This document shows, piece by piece, positions 30,965 through 39,902 of a stretch of 64,000 nucleotides of DNA (positions are counted from its first letter, which is position 1; each line of letters starts with the position of its first letter). The notes beneath the pieces are model-generated. The model was not told the origin of the DNA. It did no database searches and worked only from the letters and a program-made list of their open reading frames with translations. The DNA comes from Clostridium sp. D33t1_170424_F3 (GTDB lineage Bacteria > Bacillota > Clostridia > Oscillospirales > Acutalibacteraceae). The translations under genes were made by a program, and so were the position numbers. The stretch lies in the NCBI RefSeq assembly GCF_015667585.1, contig NZ_JADPEG010000008.1, forward strand, positions 1 through 64,000, given 5' to 3'.

Positions 30965-33148
30965 ATGCGTATGAAAATCGCGCTTGCCGGCAACCCGAAC
31001 TGCGGCAAGACCACCATGTTCAACGACCTGACCGGCAGCAGCCAGTACGTGGGCAACTGGCCGGGCGTCACGGTAGAAAAGAAGGAAGGAAGGCTGCGCG
31101 GGCATAAGGACGTCATCATCACCGACCTGCCCGGCGTCTACTCCCTCTCCCCCTACACGCTGGAAGAAGTCGTCACCCGCGACTATTTAATCAACGAAAG
31201 GCCGGACGCCGTCATCGACCTGGTGGACGGCACCAACCTGGAGCGCAACCTTTATTTGACCACACAGCTTCTGGAACTGGGACTGCCGGTGGTCATCGCG
31301 TTGAACATGATCGATCTGGTGCGCAAAAACGGCGACCAGATCGACACGCAGAAGCTCGGCGCGGCGCTGGGCTGTGCAATCATTGAAACAAGCGCTTTGA
31401 AGGGAACCGGTTCCATGGAGGCCGCCCAGAAGGCGATTGCGCTGGCCAACAAAAAGCAGGCCGCCAGGCCGAAGCACCAGTTCTCCCCGCCGGTGGAAGA
31501 GGCGCTTTCCCACATTGCTTCCCTGATCGACGGTTCCATTCCGCCCGAACAGGCCCGCTGGTTTGCCGTCAAGCTGTTTGAGCGCGATGAAAAAGTACAG
31601 GCCGCCTGCAACTTCCCTGCGGACGTCATGGAAAAGATCGACAACGCCGTTTCCTCCGTGGAGAAAGAACTGGACGACGACGGCGAAAGCATCATTACCA
31701 ACGAGCGCTATACATACATTGCACAGCTCATGAAAACCTGCGTCCATAAGAAGGCCAGGGGGCTGACCACCAGCGATCGGATCGACCGCATTGTCACAAA
31801 CCGCTGGCTGGCGCTCCCGATCTTCGCCGTCATCATGTTCCTTGTTTACTATGTATCCGTCTCCACCGTCGGCACCATCGTGACCGACTTCACCAACGAC
31901 ACGCTGTTCGGCGAATGGATTCAGCCCGCCGTGGGCGGCTGGATGGAAACCGCCGGCGCGGCGGACTGGCTGACCGGCCTCGTGGTCGACGGTCTGATCG
32001 GCGGCGTGGGCGCGGTGCTCGGCTTTGTGCCGCAGATGTTCATCCTGTTTTTCTTCCTCTCCATTTTGGAGGACTGCGGCTACATGGCGCGCGTCGCGTT
32101 CATCATGGACCGCATCTTCCGCAAGTTCGGCCTCTCCGGCAAGAGCTTTATCCCCATGCTGATTTCCTCCGGCTGCGGCGTGCCGGGCATCATGGCCACC
32201 AAGACCATTGAAAATGAAAAAGACCGCCGTATGACCATTATGACCACCACTTTCATTCCCTGCGGCGCCAAGCTGCCGATCATCGCTCTGATCTTTGGCG
32301 CGATGTTCGGGACGGAGCAGGGCGGCTGGGTCGCCCCGCTGTTCTACTTCCTCGGCATTGCCGCCGTCATCCTCTCCGACATCATGCTGAAAAAGACCCG
32401 GATGTTTGCGGGCGATCCCGCGCCGTTCGTTATGGAGCTGCCGCAATACCATCTGCCCGCGCCCAAAAGCGTGCTGATTCACATGTGGGAACGCTGCCGG
32501 GCCTTCATCATCAAGGCCGGTACCGTGATCTTTGTCGCCTGCGGCGTGATCTGGTTCCTGAGCAACTTCGGCTGGGCGGACGGCGGCGCGTCCTTCGGCC
32601 TGCTGGACATGGAGGACCCGCTGGTCAACCAGATGGATTTCAGTATCCTCGCGTATATCGGCAACGCGGTCGCCTGGATCTTCGCACCGCTCGGCTTCGG
32701 CACCTGGCAGGCGACCGTCGCCACCGTTTCCGGCCTGGTGGCAAAGGAGAATGTGGTCGGTACCTTCGGCGTACTCTTTGGCCTTGCGGATGCGGGCGAA
32801 ACGGACCCGGGCCTGTGGACGGCTGTTTCCGGTATGCTGCCGCTGCTGTGCACCAAGCTGTCGTTCCTCGCTTTTAATCTGCTGTGCGCCCCGTGCTTCG
32901 CGGCGATCGGCGCGATCAAGCGGGAAATGGCCAGCGCCAAATGGACGGCATTCGCCATCGGCTACCAGTGCGTCTTTGCCTATGCGGTCGCGCTGATGAT
33001 CCAGCAGTTCGGCCTGCTGATCGCCGGCGCGGGCTTCACCGTCGGCAGCGCCGCGGCCATCGTCGTACTTCTGCTACTGCTGTACTTCCTGTTCCGTCCA
33101 GCGCCGGACCGCAGAACGGCCCTGCGCCGCGCAGCGGCACAGGCTTAA
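30965..33148 (+). CDS. feoB: Ferrous iron transporter FeoB
   Basis: 727 residues, normal length. The N-terminal G-protein domain has GNPNCGKTT (G1, residues 9-17), DLPGVYSLSPYT (G3 and switch II) and NMID (G4). A helical spacer (about 170-270) leads to the polytopic membrane domain with the two Gate regions; SSGCGVPG is the conserved Cys-containing gate motif. It moves Fe2+ across the cytoplasmic membrane under anaerobic conditions. ATG follows GAGGAGG. It is followed by the FeoB-associated Cys-rich gene after 12 bases. Confidence 0.97.
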   Translation: MRMKIALAGNPNCGKTTMFNDLTGSSQYVGNWPGVTVEKKEGRLRGHKDVIITDLPGVYSLSPYTLEEVVTRDYLINERPDAVIDLVDGTNLERNLYLTTQLLELGLPVVIALNMIDLVRKNGDQIDTQKLGAALGCAIIETSALKGTGSMEAAQKAIALANKKQAARPKHQFSPPVEEALSHIASLIDGSIPPEQARWFAVKLFERDEKVQAACNFPADVMEKIDNAVSSVEKELDDDGESIITNERYTYIAQLMKTCVHKKARGLTTSDRIDRIVTNRWLALPIFAVIMFLVYYVSVSTVGTIVTDFTNDTLFGEWIQPAVGGWMETAGAADWLTGLVVDGLIGGVGAVLGFVPQMFILFFFLSILEDCGYMARVAFIMDRIFRKFGLSGKSFIPMLISSGCGVPGIMATKTIENEKDRRMTIMTTTFIPCGAKLPIIALIFGAMFGTEQGGWVAPLFYFLGIAAVILSDIMLKKTRMFAGDPAPFVMELPQYHLPAPKSVLIHMWERCRAFIIKAGTVIFVACGVIWFLSNFGWADGGASFGLLDMEDPLVNQMDFSILAYIGNAVAWIFAPLGFGTWQATVATVSGLVAKENVVGTFGVLFGLADAGETDPGLWTAVSGMLPLLCTKLSFLAFNLLCAPCFAAIGAIKREMASAKWTAFAIGYQCVFAYAVALMIQQFGLLIAGAGFTVGSAAAIVVLLLLLYFLFRPAPDRRTALRRAAAQA

Positions 33149-33160
33149 AAGGAGGACATT

Positions 33161-33367
33161 ATGCTTGCAACCATTCTGATCAGCCTGGTCTTAATCGCCT
33201 TGTTCGTCCTGGCAATCCGCTACGTGATGAAAAAGGGAACCTGCGGCTGCGACCATGAAAAATCCGGCGGGTGCGGCGGCAGCTGCGCACACTGTTCCCA
33301 TTGCGCGCCCGCGGCAAAGCCGAAAAGCCCAACCGACGCCTTCTGGGCGGAAAAGGATCTGAAATAA
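33161..33367 (+). CDS. FeoB-associated Cys-rich membrane protein
   Basis: 68 residues. One N-terminal transmembrane helix (about 3-22) and a short Cys-rich segment CGCDHEKSGGCGGSC plus AHCSHC match the FeoB-associated Cys-rich family. The cysteines could hold Fe2+ at the membrane and hand it to or from FeoB; the exact role is not established. Translationally close to feoB (12 bases), ribosome-binding site AAGGAGG. Confidence 0.92.
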   Translation: MLATILISLVLIALFVLAIRYVMKKGTCGCDHEKSGGCGGSCAHCSHCAPAAKPKSPTDAFWAEKDLK

Positions 33368-33408
33368 TCCATCCGGCAGCAGCTGACTGCACGAAAGGGG
33401 AAACGTCC

Positions 33409-33777
33409 GTGCTCTCATCCGGAAAAAAGCGGTACTTATTCGCCATTTACGAACTCGGCCAGGAGGGCGCGGCCGTGCGTTCCAAGGATATCGCCGTTTC
33501 CCTGTCCGTCAAACGCCCCAGCGTTTCCAAAATGCTGGGGAACCTGGCGGAGGACGGCCTGATCGAGAAGGAATACTACGGAACCGTCACCTTCACCGCG
33601 GAGGGCGCGCGCCTCTCCAACCGGCTTTACACCAGCTATCTGCTTCTGTATGGGTTCTTCCATAAGCGGCTGGGTTTGCCGGAGCCGGACGCCCATCACG
33701 ACGCGGTCGTCTGCCTGTGCAATTTATCCGACGGCGGCGTTGACCGCCTGTCCGGTCTGATGCTGGAAAATTCATAA
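33409..33777 (+). CDS. DtxR/MntR-like metal-dependent regulator (short form)
   Basis: 122 residues from a GTG start with AAAGGGG 8 bases upstream. A winged helix-turn-helix covers residues 5-65 (SKDIAVSLSVKRPSVSKMLGNL is the DNA-reading part, split here around GNL), followed by a helical metal-binding dimerisation segment with His and Glu residues (FHKRLGLPEPDAHHDA). The SH3-like third domain of long DtxR proteins is absent, as in MntR. As the last gene of the feo cluster it is the best candidate to bind the TTAGC-N4-GCTAA boxes and repress the regulon with Fe2+ or Mn2+. No box is visible directly before it, so it likely depends on feoB transcription. Confidence 0.85.
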   Translation: MLSSGKKRYLFAIYELGQEGAAVRSKDIAVSLSVKRPSVSKMLGNLAEDGLIEKEYYGTVTFTAEGARLSNRLYTSYLLLYGFFHKRLGLPEPDAHHDAVVCLCNLSDGGVDRLSGLMLENS

Positions 33778-33823
33778 CGCCATCCACTTCCATTATTTTT
33801 ACAATCTGATCTATCTCAAATCA

Positions 33824-33872
33824 AACGAAGCCGCCGGGCCGTTTCTCATGGAAGCGGTCCGGCGGCTTCGTT
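33824..33872. terminator. Terminator after the regulator gene
   Basis: A long stem (AACGAAGCCGCCGG paired with CCGGCGGCTTCGTT plus inner pairs) with a 13-nt loop. It ends the feo transcript. The T-tract is weak. Confidence 0.7.
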
Positions 33873-33971
33873 CGCGTGTTTCCCGATTTCCTTTCTTCCT
33901 GTCTGAAAAATCGACTTTTTATTGCCTGTCCGCCCCGATTATGCTACTATGTTAAAAAAGGAGGCGACAAA

Positions 33972-34232
33972 ATGGGTGAATTGACAAAACTGCCAAACAT
34001 CGGCAAAATCATGGAGGAACAGCTGCTGCGGGCGGGAATTCCCACCCCCGCCGCACTACAGGAAACCGGAAGCCGCGAAGCCTGGCTGCGCATCCAATCC
34101 TTTGACCCGTCCGCCTGCTACAACCGGCTGTGCGGATTGGAGGGGGCCATTCGGGGCATCCGCTGGCACGATCTGGACGCGGATACCAAAGCGGACCTGA
34201 AAGCCTTTTACCAGGCACACAAGCTGCCGTAA
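33972..34232 (+). CDS. TfoX C-terminal domain family protein
   Basis: 86 residues that match the helix-hairpin-helix-like C-terminal domain of TfoX/Sxy: LPNIGKIMEEQLLRAGI at the start and YNRLCGLEGAIRGIRW in the second half. It is a stand-alone C-domain without the N-terminal TfoX domain, as is common in Firmicutes; no competence function should be assumed. ATG follows AAAAAAGGAGG. First gene of a four-gene run to 35983. Confidence 0.85.
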   Translation: MGELTKLPNIGKIMEEQLLRAGIPTPAALQETGSREAWLRIQSFDPSACYNRLCGLEGAIRGIRWHDLDADTKADLKAFYQAHKLP

Positions 34233-34245
34233 ACGGGAGGTATTT

Positions 34246-35034
34246 ATGAACTTTACCAATAAAACCTGTGTGGTCACCGGCGGGGCGAACGGCATCGGGC
34301 GGCGTCTCACGGAACGCTTTTTGGAAGAAGGCGCGCGCGTTGCGGTGATCGATCTCGACAAGACCGCGGGAAACCGACTCGCCGCCCGGTTTTCCCCGGA
34401 CCGGTTCCTTTATTTCCCGGGTGATCTTGCGGAACAGGCCGTTCTGGAGCGGTTCTCCGCCGCGGTGCTGGAACGGTTCCAGCGGGTGGACTGCCTGATT
34501 CACAACGCCTGCCTCAGCCGCCGGGGGCTTCTGTCCGGCTGCTCATACGCAGATTTCGCGTATGTCCAGCGGGTGGGCGTGATCGCCCCGTACTATCTGA
34601 CCAGCCTGTTCCGGGAACATTTTGCCCCGGGCGCGTCGGTCGTCAACATCGCCTCTACGCGCGCGGTGATGTCGCAGGCCGACACGGAGAGCTATACCGC
34701 CGCGAAGGGCGGCATCCGCGCGCTGACGCACGCGCTCAGCGTCAGCCTGTCCGGGACGGCGCGCGTCAACTCCGTCAGCCCCGGCTGGATCGAGACGGCG
34801 GGCTATCACGCGGCGGGGGAACCCGCGGCGGAGCATTCCCGGGCAGACCGCATGCAGCATCCCGTAGGCCGGGTGGGCAAACCGGATGACATCGCGGACG
34901 CGGTGCTGTTTCTCTGCAGCGATCGCGCGTCGTTCATCACCGGGCAGGACTTAACGATCGACGGCGGTATGACAACGCAGATGATTTACCACGCGGACTG
35001 CGGCTGGTCCTACGATCCGGAGGAACGCACATGA
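34246..35034 (+). CDS. Short-chain dehydrogenase/reductase
   Basis: 262 residues, classical SDR size. Cofactor motif TGGANGIGR (residues 11-19) and the NIASTRA strand with catalytic Ser, then SYTAAKGG with catalytic Tyr and Lys. The Asp at the end of beta-2 (AVIDLD) favours NAD(H). The C-terminus keeps the FLCSDRASFITGQDLTIDGG signature. Substrate unknown. ATG after GGGAGG; its end overlaps the next gene by 4 bases (ATGA), showing translational coupling. Confidence 0.93.
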   Translation: MNFTNKTCVVTGGANGIGRRLTERFLEEGARVAVIDLDKTAGNRLAARFSPDRFLYFPGDLAEQAVLERFSAAVLERFQRVDCLIHNACLSRRGLLSGCSYADFAYVQRVGVIAPYYLTSLFREHFAPGASVVNIASTRAVMSQADTESYTAAKGGIRALTHALSVSLSGTARVNSVSPGWIETAGYHAAGEPAAEHSRADRMQHPVGRVGKPDDIADAVLFLCSDRASFITGQDLTIDGGMTTQMIYHADCGWSYDPEERT

Positions 35035-35387
35035 CGCGGCGGGAATGGGTTGATTTCTGCCTGACCTTTCCGGACGCCTACGAGGACTATCCGTTTGACG
35101 ACGACAACTGGACGGTGCTGCGCCACCGGTCCAACCGGAAAATCTTTGCCATGCTCTATGAGCGCGGCGGGCAGCTTTTTCTAAATTTAAAATGCGAACC
35201 GATGCGCGCGGAACTGCTGCGGGGCGCTTACCGGGACGTGACGCCCGGCTACCACATGAACAAGGAGCACTGGAATACCGTGCTGTTGGACGGCGACGTC
35301 CCGCGGGACGAAATCTGCGATATGGTCGCGCACAGCTACGGGATCACCCGGCCCAAACAGCGAAAAAAGAGAGGGAACGCACCATGA
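35031..35387 (+). CDS. MmcQ/YjbR family protein
   Basis: 118 residues with the CyaY-like fold signature of the family: FPDAYEDYPF near the start, FLNLKCEPMRAELLRG in the middle and PGYHMNKEHWNTV. Members are small DNA-binding-like proteins of unclear role. It overlaps the genes on both sides by 4 bases, so it is part of a coupled operon with the SDR and the 199-residue unknown. Confidence 0.92.
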   Translation: MTRREWVDFCLTFPDAYEDYPFDDDNWTVLRHRSNRKIFAMLYERGGQLFLNLKCEPMRAELLRGAYRDVTPGYHMNKEHWNTVLLDGDVPRDEICDMVAHSYGITRPKQRKKRGNAP

Positions 35388-35983
35388 CGGAACTGGAAAA
35401 AATGGAACGCGCTAAAATGTACATCAATAAGCTGGCAAACGGCATCGACCCCATCTCCGACGAGGAGATACCCGACGACGCCGTGCTCAATCAGGTGCGC
35501 CTTTCGCGGTGCTTCTTCTATGTGGAGACACTGCTGGACGGCGTGATCTCACGGGAACGCCGGGCGATTGAACCCAAAAAGCCGCGCAGAAAAGACCTGC
35601 CGCTGTTCTCGCTGACGCCGGAACAAAAGCAGCAGGTCGCTCTGACGCAGGAACCGCTCTCCATCAGCCGCTTTGCGGCAGCCGTCAACGCCGTGGCGGA
35701 TCTGGAAACCATGCAGAAGCTCAAGGCCACGGACCTGACCGCTTGGCTGGTCCGCAAAGGGCTGTTACAGGAGAGCATCCGGAACGATAAACGCTATAAG
35801 GACCCCAGCCCCGCCGGCAAGGCGATGGGCATCACCTCTGAATGGAAGGACAGTTTCAGCGGCGGCCACTACCTGCACATCCTCTACAGCCGCGAGGTGC
35901 AGGACTTTCTGCTGGACAATCTGGAGACCATCGTGACGGAAATGCAGGGCGAGGACGCTCAGACCTCTTCCAGTGCGGACTGA
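35384..35983 (+). CDS. Hypothetical protein coupled to the MmcQ gene
   Basis: 199 residues, start ATG overlapping the previous stop (ATGA). I do not recognise the family. The first half has a compact motif [15 protein letters not shown] and [17 protein letters not shown]. The second half contains a winged-helix-like segment ([13 protein letters not shown]) and [18 protein letters not shown]. No signal peptide or membrane span. The last 25 bases overlap the convergent macrodomain gene. Confidence 0.8.
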   Translation: MTELEKMERAKMYINKLANGIDPISDEEIPDDAVLNQVRLSRCFFYVETLLDGVISRERRAIEPKKPRRKDLPLFSLTPEQKQQVALTQEPLSISRFAAAVNAVADLETMQKLKATDLTAWLVRKGLLQESIRNDKRYKDPSPAGKAMGITSEWKDSFSGGHYLHILYSREVQDFLLDNLETIVTEMQGEDAQTSSSAD

Positions 35984-36465
35984 TACGCTTCATAGGTGCG
36001 GTCGTCAAAGCAGACCATCTGCACCGTTTCGATCTCGGTGGGATTTTTGCCCCACTGCTGTATGGTGCGCACGGCGATCCGCGCCGCGCGGTCCAGCGGG
36101 AAGCGGTATACGCCCGTGCTGATGGACGGGAACGCCACGGTTTTGCAGCCCGCCTGCTCCGCCAGCTCCAGGCAGGAGCGGTAACAGCTTTCCAGCAGCG
36201 CGTCCTCCCCGTCCTGTCCGCCGCGCCAGATGGGGCCGGGCGTGTGAATCACACAGCGGGCGGGCAGGTTGTAGCCTCTTGTAATTTTTGCCGACCCGGT
36301 TTTGCAGCCGTTCAGCAGGCGGCATTCCGCCAGCAGCTCCGGGCCCGCCGCGCGGTGGATGGCGCCGTCCACGCCTCCGCCGCCGAGCAGGGAGGTGTTC
36401 GCCGCATTGACAATGGCGTCCACCGCGCAGGTGGTGATGTCTCCGCGCACAATTTCCAATTTCAT
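35959..36465 (-). CDS. Macrodomain protein (ADP-ribose / O-acetyl-ADP-ribose hydrolase type)
   Basis: 168 residues, a single macrodomain. [20 protein letters not shown] near the N-terminus is the phosphate-binding and catalytic loop of the YmdB/MacroD class, and [12 protein letters not shown] is the second ligand loop. Members remove ADP-ribose from proteins or deacetylate O-acetyl-ADP-ribose. Start ATG 36465 chosen with AAGGG upstream; the frame stays open to 36495. It runs opposite to, and overlaps by 25 bases, the operon on its left. Confidence 0.93.
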   Translation of the reverse strand: MKLEIVRGDITTCAVDAIVNAANTSLLGGGGVDGAIHRAAGPELLAECRLLNGCKTGSAKITRGYNLPARCVIHTPGPIWRGGQDGEDALLESCYRSCLELAEQAGCKTVAFPSISTGVYRFPLDRAARIAVRTIQQWGKNPTEIETVQMVCFDDRTYEAYQSALEEV

Positions 36466-36485
36466 TTTCAATTTCCCTTTCTGAG

Positions 36486-36508
36486 AACGGCCCATGGGCC
36501 GTTTTTTC
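36486..36508 (+). terminator. Plus-strand terminator upstream of the macrodomain gene
   Basis: A perfect 18-base palindrome AACGGCCCATGGGCCGTT runs into a T-run on the plus strand. No plus-strand gene ends directly before it; the nearest is the operon ending at 35983 on the far side of the antisense macrodomain gene. Confidence 0.75.
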
Positions 36509-36633
36509 TTTAATCATACCGATTCCAACCGAAAATTGCAATCGCCGCACGCTGTATTCGGGTATTGAAAACATTTTTTAATCGCGTTATCATAATACCA
36601 TCAGACCAAGTATGAAAATCGGGAGGAAACGAC

Positions 36634-37524
36634 ATGCCCCCAAAAATTATACTCAGCGCGGACAGCACCTGCGACCTGAGCGCGGAGCTGAAGGAACAAT
36701 ATCAGGTACACTACTTCCCCTATCACATCGTTTTGGACGGCAAATCCTACACGGACGGCGTAGATATCACGCCCGACGACCTGTACCGGGCCTACTGGGA
36801 CAAAAAACTGCTGCCGAAAACGGCGGCGATCAGCACGGGGGAATTCTACGAATATTTTAAAAAATGGGTGGACGACGGCTATGAGGTCGTCCACATCAAT
36901 CTGGGCTCGGCGCTCTCCGCCGCACACCAGAACGCGCGCATCGCCGCAAAGGACCTGGGGCATGTGCATGTGATTGACTCCTGCAATCTCTCCACCGGCA
37001 TGGGCCTGCTGGTGATCGAAGCGGGCGAGCGCATCCGGCAGGGCATGCCCGCGGAGCAGATTCAGCGGGAGGTCTCCGCGCTGGCGGCGCATTCCCACGC
37101 CAGCTTTATTCTGGATACCCTGCAATTCATGCATGCGGGCGGGCGGTGTTCCGCTGTGACGGCGCTGGGCGCAAACCTGCTCCACCTTAAGCCCTGCATC
37201 GAGGTGGACAACCGCAACGGCGGCGCGATGGGCGTGGGCAAAAAGTACCGCGGCGGTCTGGAGAAGGTACTGCCGCAATATACGCGGGATAAGCTGGCCA
37301 ACCGGGACGACCTCCGCCTGGAGCGGTTGTTCATCACGCACTCCGGCATTTCGCAGGAGCTGATCGAGCTGGTACGCCGCACGGTGCGGGAAGTCGCGCC
37401 GTTCCGGGAAATCCATGTGACCCGCGCCAGCTGTACCATCTCCTGCCACTGCGGCCCGAACACCCTCGGCGTGCTCTTTTTGACGGCCGGCCACGGCAGC
37501 ACCGGTGGAACCGGATGCGAATGA
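36634..37524 (+). CDS. DegV family fatty-acid-binding protein
   Basis: 296 residues, normal DegV length. ILSADSTCDLS at the N-terminus, the DGVDITPDD segment, AISTGEFYEYF (the TSQPS-like site) and INLGSALSAAHQNA with the conserved lipid-head residues, then CIEVDNRNG and the C-terminal GPNTLGVLF. DegV/FakB proteins bind fatty acids and present them to the fatty acid kinase FakA; fakA is not in the window. ATG follows GGGAGG. Confidence 0.93.
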   Translation: MPPKIILSADSTCDLSAELKEQYQVHYFPYHIVLDGKSYTDGVDITPDDLYRAYWDKKLLPKTAAISTGEFYEYFKKWVDDGYEVVHINLGSALSAAHQNARIAAKDLGHVHVIDSCNLSTGMGLLVIEAGERIRQGMPAEQIQREVSALAAHSHASFILDTLQFMHAGGRCSAVTALGANLLHLKPCIEVDNRNGGAMGVGKKYRGGLEKVLPQYTRDKLANRDDLRLERLFITHSGISQELIELVRRTVREVAPFREIHVTRASCTISCHCGPNTLGVLFLTAGHGSTGGTGCE

Positions 37525-37943
37525 AACGCCACATCGGGCCAAAGGTGAAAGAATCCCCTTTTCTGCCCACAGCCAATACATTCCCCACAGCTCATGATGA
37601 AAAAAGCGCCGCGCATCCAGAGTCAGAAGCCGTTCCGTATGCCCATCCAAACGGCGATTCAGCGGAAAACGGGGCGGAACCGGCGCCCGCTCCACCCAAA
37701 TTTCCCTGCCCATGCTGCGGCTGCCGCACCCTGCCTGTCCCGGCGGCGGACGCCATCGCATACATCTGCCCGGTGTGCTTCTGGGAAAACGACGTCTTTC
37801 TTTCCCGGGAAGACGAGCCGAGCGACGAGAACCACGGCATGACGCTTCGGGAAGCGCGGGCCAATTTCAGGCAATTTCATGCCTGTGATCCCCGGTTCCT
37901 GCGGTATGTACGCGCCCCAACTGAAGAAGAACAGAACGCATAA
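37515..37943 (+). CDS. CPCC-type Cys-rich protein
   Basis: 142 residues if started at 37515, overlapping DegV by 10 bases. The C-terminal 80 residues match the Cys_rich_CPCC family: FPCPCCGCRTL, then YICPVCFWENDVF and a conserved SDENHGMTLREARANF. The two CxxC-like pairs suggest a zinc knuckle. The N-terminal 60 residues are low-complexity and unlike the family, so translation may begin further inside; no strong ribosome-binding site settles this. Function unknown. Confidence 0.8.
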   Translation: MRMKRHIGPKVKESPFLPTANTFPTAHDEKSAAHPESEAVPYAHPNGDSAENGAEPAPAPPKFPCPCCGCRTLPVPAADAIAYICPVCFWENDVFLSREDEPSDENHGMTLREARANFRQFHACDPRFLRYVRAPTEEEQNA

Positions 37944-38006
37944 GGCCCGTTCGTCTCCGGATGGAAACCGGCAGGCGGAACCCTGTTATGTAATTTATGA
38001 TATATG

Positions 38007-38046
38007 AAAACGGCGGAGAGCTTGAAAAAAGCTTCCGCCGTTTTTT
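38007..38046 (+). terminator. Terminator after the CPCC gene
   Basis: Imperfect stem CGGCGGA/TCCGCCG with inner AGCTT/AAGCT pairs, followed by TTTTTT. Confidence 0.8.
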
Positions 38047-38356
38047 ATTACAGGAAGAAAATCGTTTGGATTTTCCACCTATGAACGTAACGAAAAATTC
38101 TTTTCCCGCTTGGTGAACTGAAAAGCACGCAAAAACCGGAAAAACACAGTTATTTTTTATTGCCTGGAACTGAAAAAGCGGCTTGAATCTTCTCTCAGCT
38201 TCTTATGAGAACGTTCACAAAGCCGCATGAAATCAGGCTTTCTTCAAAAGTGATTGTCAGACCCTTCAATCTCTTTACCAGACGTTTGAGCAAGTTAAGC
38301 GCCACAATCCCTCCTTTCATCAGATGCACCTGGTTCACCAAACCGAAAGTTAATAA
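38047..38356. other. Intergenic region without a recognisable gene
   Basis: About 310 bases between the terminator at 38046 and the stop of the minus-strand VOC gene. A weak long-range pairing GCGGCTT/AAGCCGC (about 38178-38226) is visible. Nothing else supportable. Confidence 0.5.
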
Positions 38357-38719
38357 TTATATAAACTCAACTATTACAACCTCATTTCCATCAATGTCGC
38401 TTAAACGGACCTCGTAAGTTCCCCAATCATATCTGACAGCCTCAGAAAGCAGAAGCCCTTTTTTCTTTAAGTATTCTATTGTTGAATCAAGATTTTCTGT
38501 TTGAAAAACAAAGGATTGATGTCCAGTCGGCTGTGCATTGAATGCTTTGCAATCCCATATACAGAGAGTGGGGGCATTTTCTATAAAGCCCAAATAAACC
38601 CCATTTGAATCGTCCCCATCCGTTTTAATAACGGGTATTTCTAATACCTGTTTATAAAACTCAATCAGTTCTTTTGCCTGCTCAGAAAAAATATTTGTAC
38701 AATAGTATCCTGTTATCAT
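38357..38719 (-). CDS. VOC superfamily (glyoxalase-like) protein
   Basis: 120 residues. Paired beta-alpha-beta-beta-beta halves typical of VOC proteins: FSEQAKELIEFYKQVLEIPV starts the first half and LDSTIEYLKKKGLLL the second, ending LSDIDGNEVVIVEF. The usual His metal ligand at the start of strand 1 is absent, although a Glu near the end is present, so metal binding is doubtful. ATG after GGAGGT. Function unknown. Confidence 0.88.
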   Translation of the reverse strand: MITGYYCTNIFSEQAKELIEFYKQVLEIPVIKTDGDDSNGVYLGFIENAPTLCIWDCKAFNAQPTGHQSFVFQTENLDSTIEYLKKKGLLLSEAVRYDWGTYEVRLSDIDGNEVVIVEFI

Positions 38720-38871
38720 ATTCTCTACCTCCAGAAATAGAAGTCATTTTCGATTCGCCTTTTCCGCCAAATGCGTATACACAACAGATTTCCAGCCTCC
38801 GGACGCAACAAAAATCCTTATCTGCCGGAGCAACCGAAAAGCGCTCAGAAGCCGGGAAATGCGGCTGTTTT

Positions 38872-39402
38872 TTATCGGTCGGAGCGCCCCTGATATTCGC
38901 TGCGGATAATTTCGTCCATCTCTTCCGGCATCTCTTTACAACCGCCCATCAACCACATTTTTACAATCGCGTTGAACCCGCATCTGAAAAACTCAATATG
39001 GTACGCGATATGCCGGTTTGAAAAATACCGCTGCGCTTGATGGACGTCATACAGTTTTATTTGGTATTGATTGTCATAACCGAGTTTAAAATAGGTGCGG
39101 TAGAATAATGGATTCTCTTTTATGTGGCGAAACAGTTTTAAATAGTCGTCGCTGTTAAACCCCTGTGTGGTCTCCGGCTCATAAAGACGGTTTACCTCTT
39201 CTTCCAGGTGCTCTCTGACTTTGTCCGCCAGATCGTAAAGATCGACAAAATTGGCATAAAAAGTGCTCCTGTTTAACCCGCTGGCCTTGCAAATGTCCGA
39301 CACCGTTATTTCGTGCAGCTCTTTTGTTTGCAGGAATTCAATAAAGACCTTTTCGATGCGCTCCACGGATTCACGCCGCCGCCGGTTGTTTTTTGTATTC
39401 AC
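38872..39402 (-). CDS. TetR/AcrR family regulator
   Basis: 176 residues from GTG. N-terminal helix-turn-helix: ITVSDICKASGLNRSTFYANF (one residue short at each end of the usual motif) around residues 32-52. The C-terminal ligand domain resembles the TetR_C type with a long RHIKENPLFYRTYF helix. It is divergent from a three-gene membrane module starting 129 bases away and likely controls it. The start is uncertain: GTG 39402 has AAGGA very close (1-3 bases), and the frame stays open upstream to 39498 with a TTG. Confidence 0.85.
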   Translation of the reverse strand: MNTKNNRRRRESVERIEKVFIEFLQTKELHEITVSDICKASGLNRSTFYANFVDLYDLADKVREHLEEEVNRLYEPETTQGFNSDDYLKLFRHIKENPLFYRTYFKLGYDNQYQIKLYDVHQAQRYFSNRHIAYHIEFFRCGFNAIVKMWLMGGCKEMPEEMDEIIRSEYQGRSDR

Positions 39403-39530
39403 GTCCTTCCCCCTTTTATTATTCCAACACTTGTATGAAAACTGATGATTGTTTTCCCATTTAACGAACAGTATACTACCATTAGATGCAACCAACAACT
39501 GTTGATTTAATCACTAAGGAGGTATTTCCA

Positions 39531-39902
39531 ATGAAAAAAAGCAGTTTTATCGCAATGGTGCTGGGGACCGCAAGCGGGATGCTGTTTGCACTTGGCATGT
39601 GTATGGCGCTTATTCCAGAATGGGACATGTTTCAACCGGGGATTCTGTTCGGCTGCGCAGGCCTGCTTCTCGGCCTGATTACCCTCCTCATATGGAGAAA
39701 AATGGAGCACAAAGCGCCGATCCGGATTTCCGGAAAAACGGTATGTGCCGGTCTTCTCGCCGTTGCCGGCGCGCTTATGTTTGGCGTCGGGCTGTGCCTG
39801 AGTATGGTATGGGGCCAGATGTTCCTGGGCATCGTCCTCGGATTTCTCGGCATTGGCGCTCTGCTCTGTTTGGTTCCCCTCATAAAGGGCCTGAAAGAAT
39901 GA
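39531..39902 (+). CDS. Small membrane protein in TetR-divergent module
   Basis: 123 residues with four predicted transmembrane helices (about 6-24, 30-50, 66-86, 90-110). Start ATG 39531 has TAAGGAGG 9 bases upstream. No family recognised. Coupled by ATGA overlap to the next gene and divergent to the TetR regulator, so probably part of a regulator-controlled membrane or stress module. Confidence 0.8.
   Translation: MKKSSFIAMVLGTASGMLFALGMCMALIPEWDMFQPGILFGCAGLLLGLITLLIWRKMEHKAPIRISGKTVCAGLLAVAGALMFGVGLCLSMVWGQMFLGIVLGFLGIGALLCLVPLIKGLKE

Noticed and set aside
38205-38417. 70-residue open frame in the 38 kb gap
   Set aside because: It overlaps the end of the VOC gene on the other strand and lacks a start signal.
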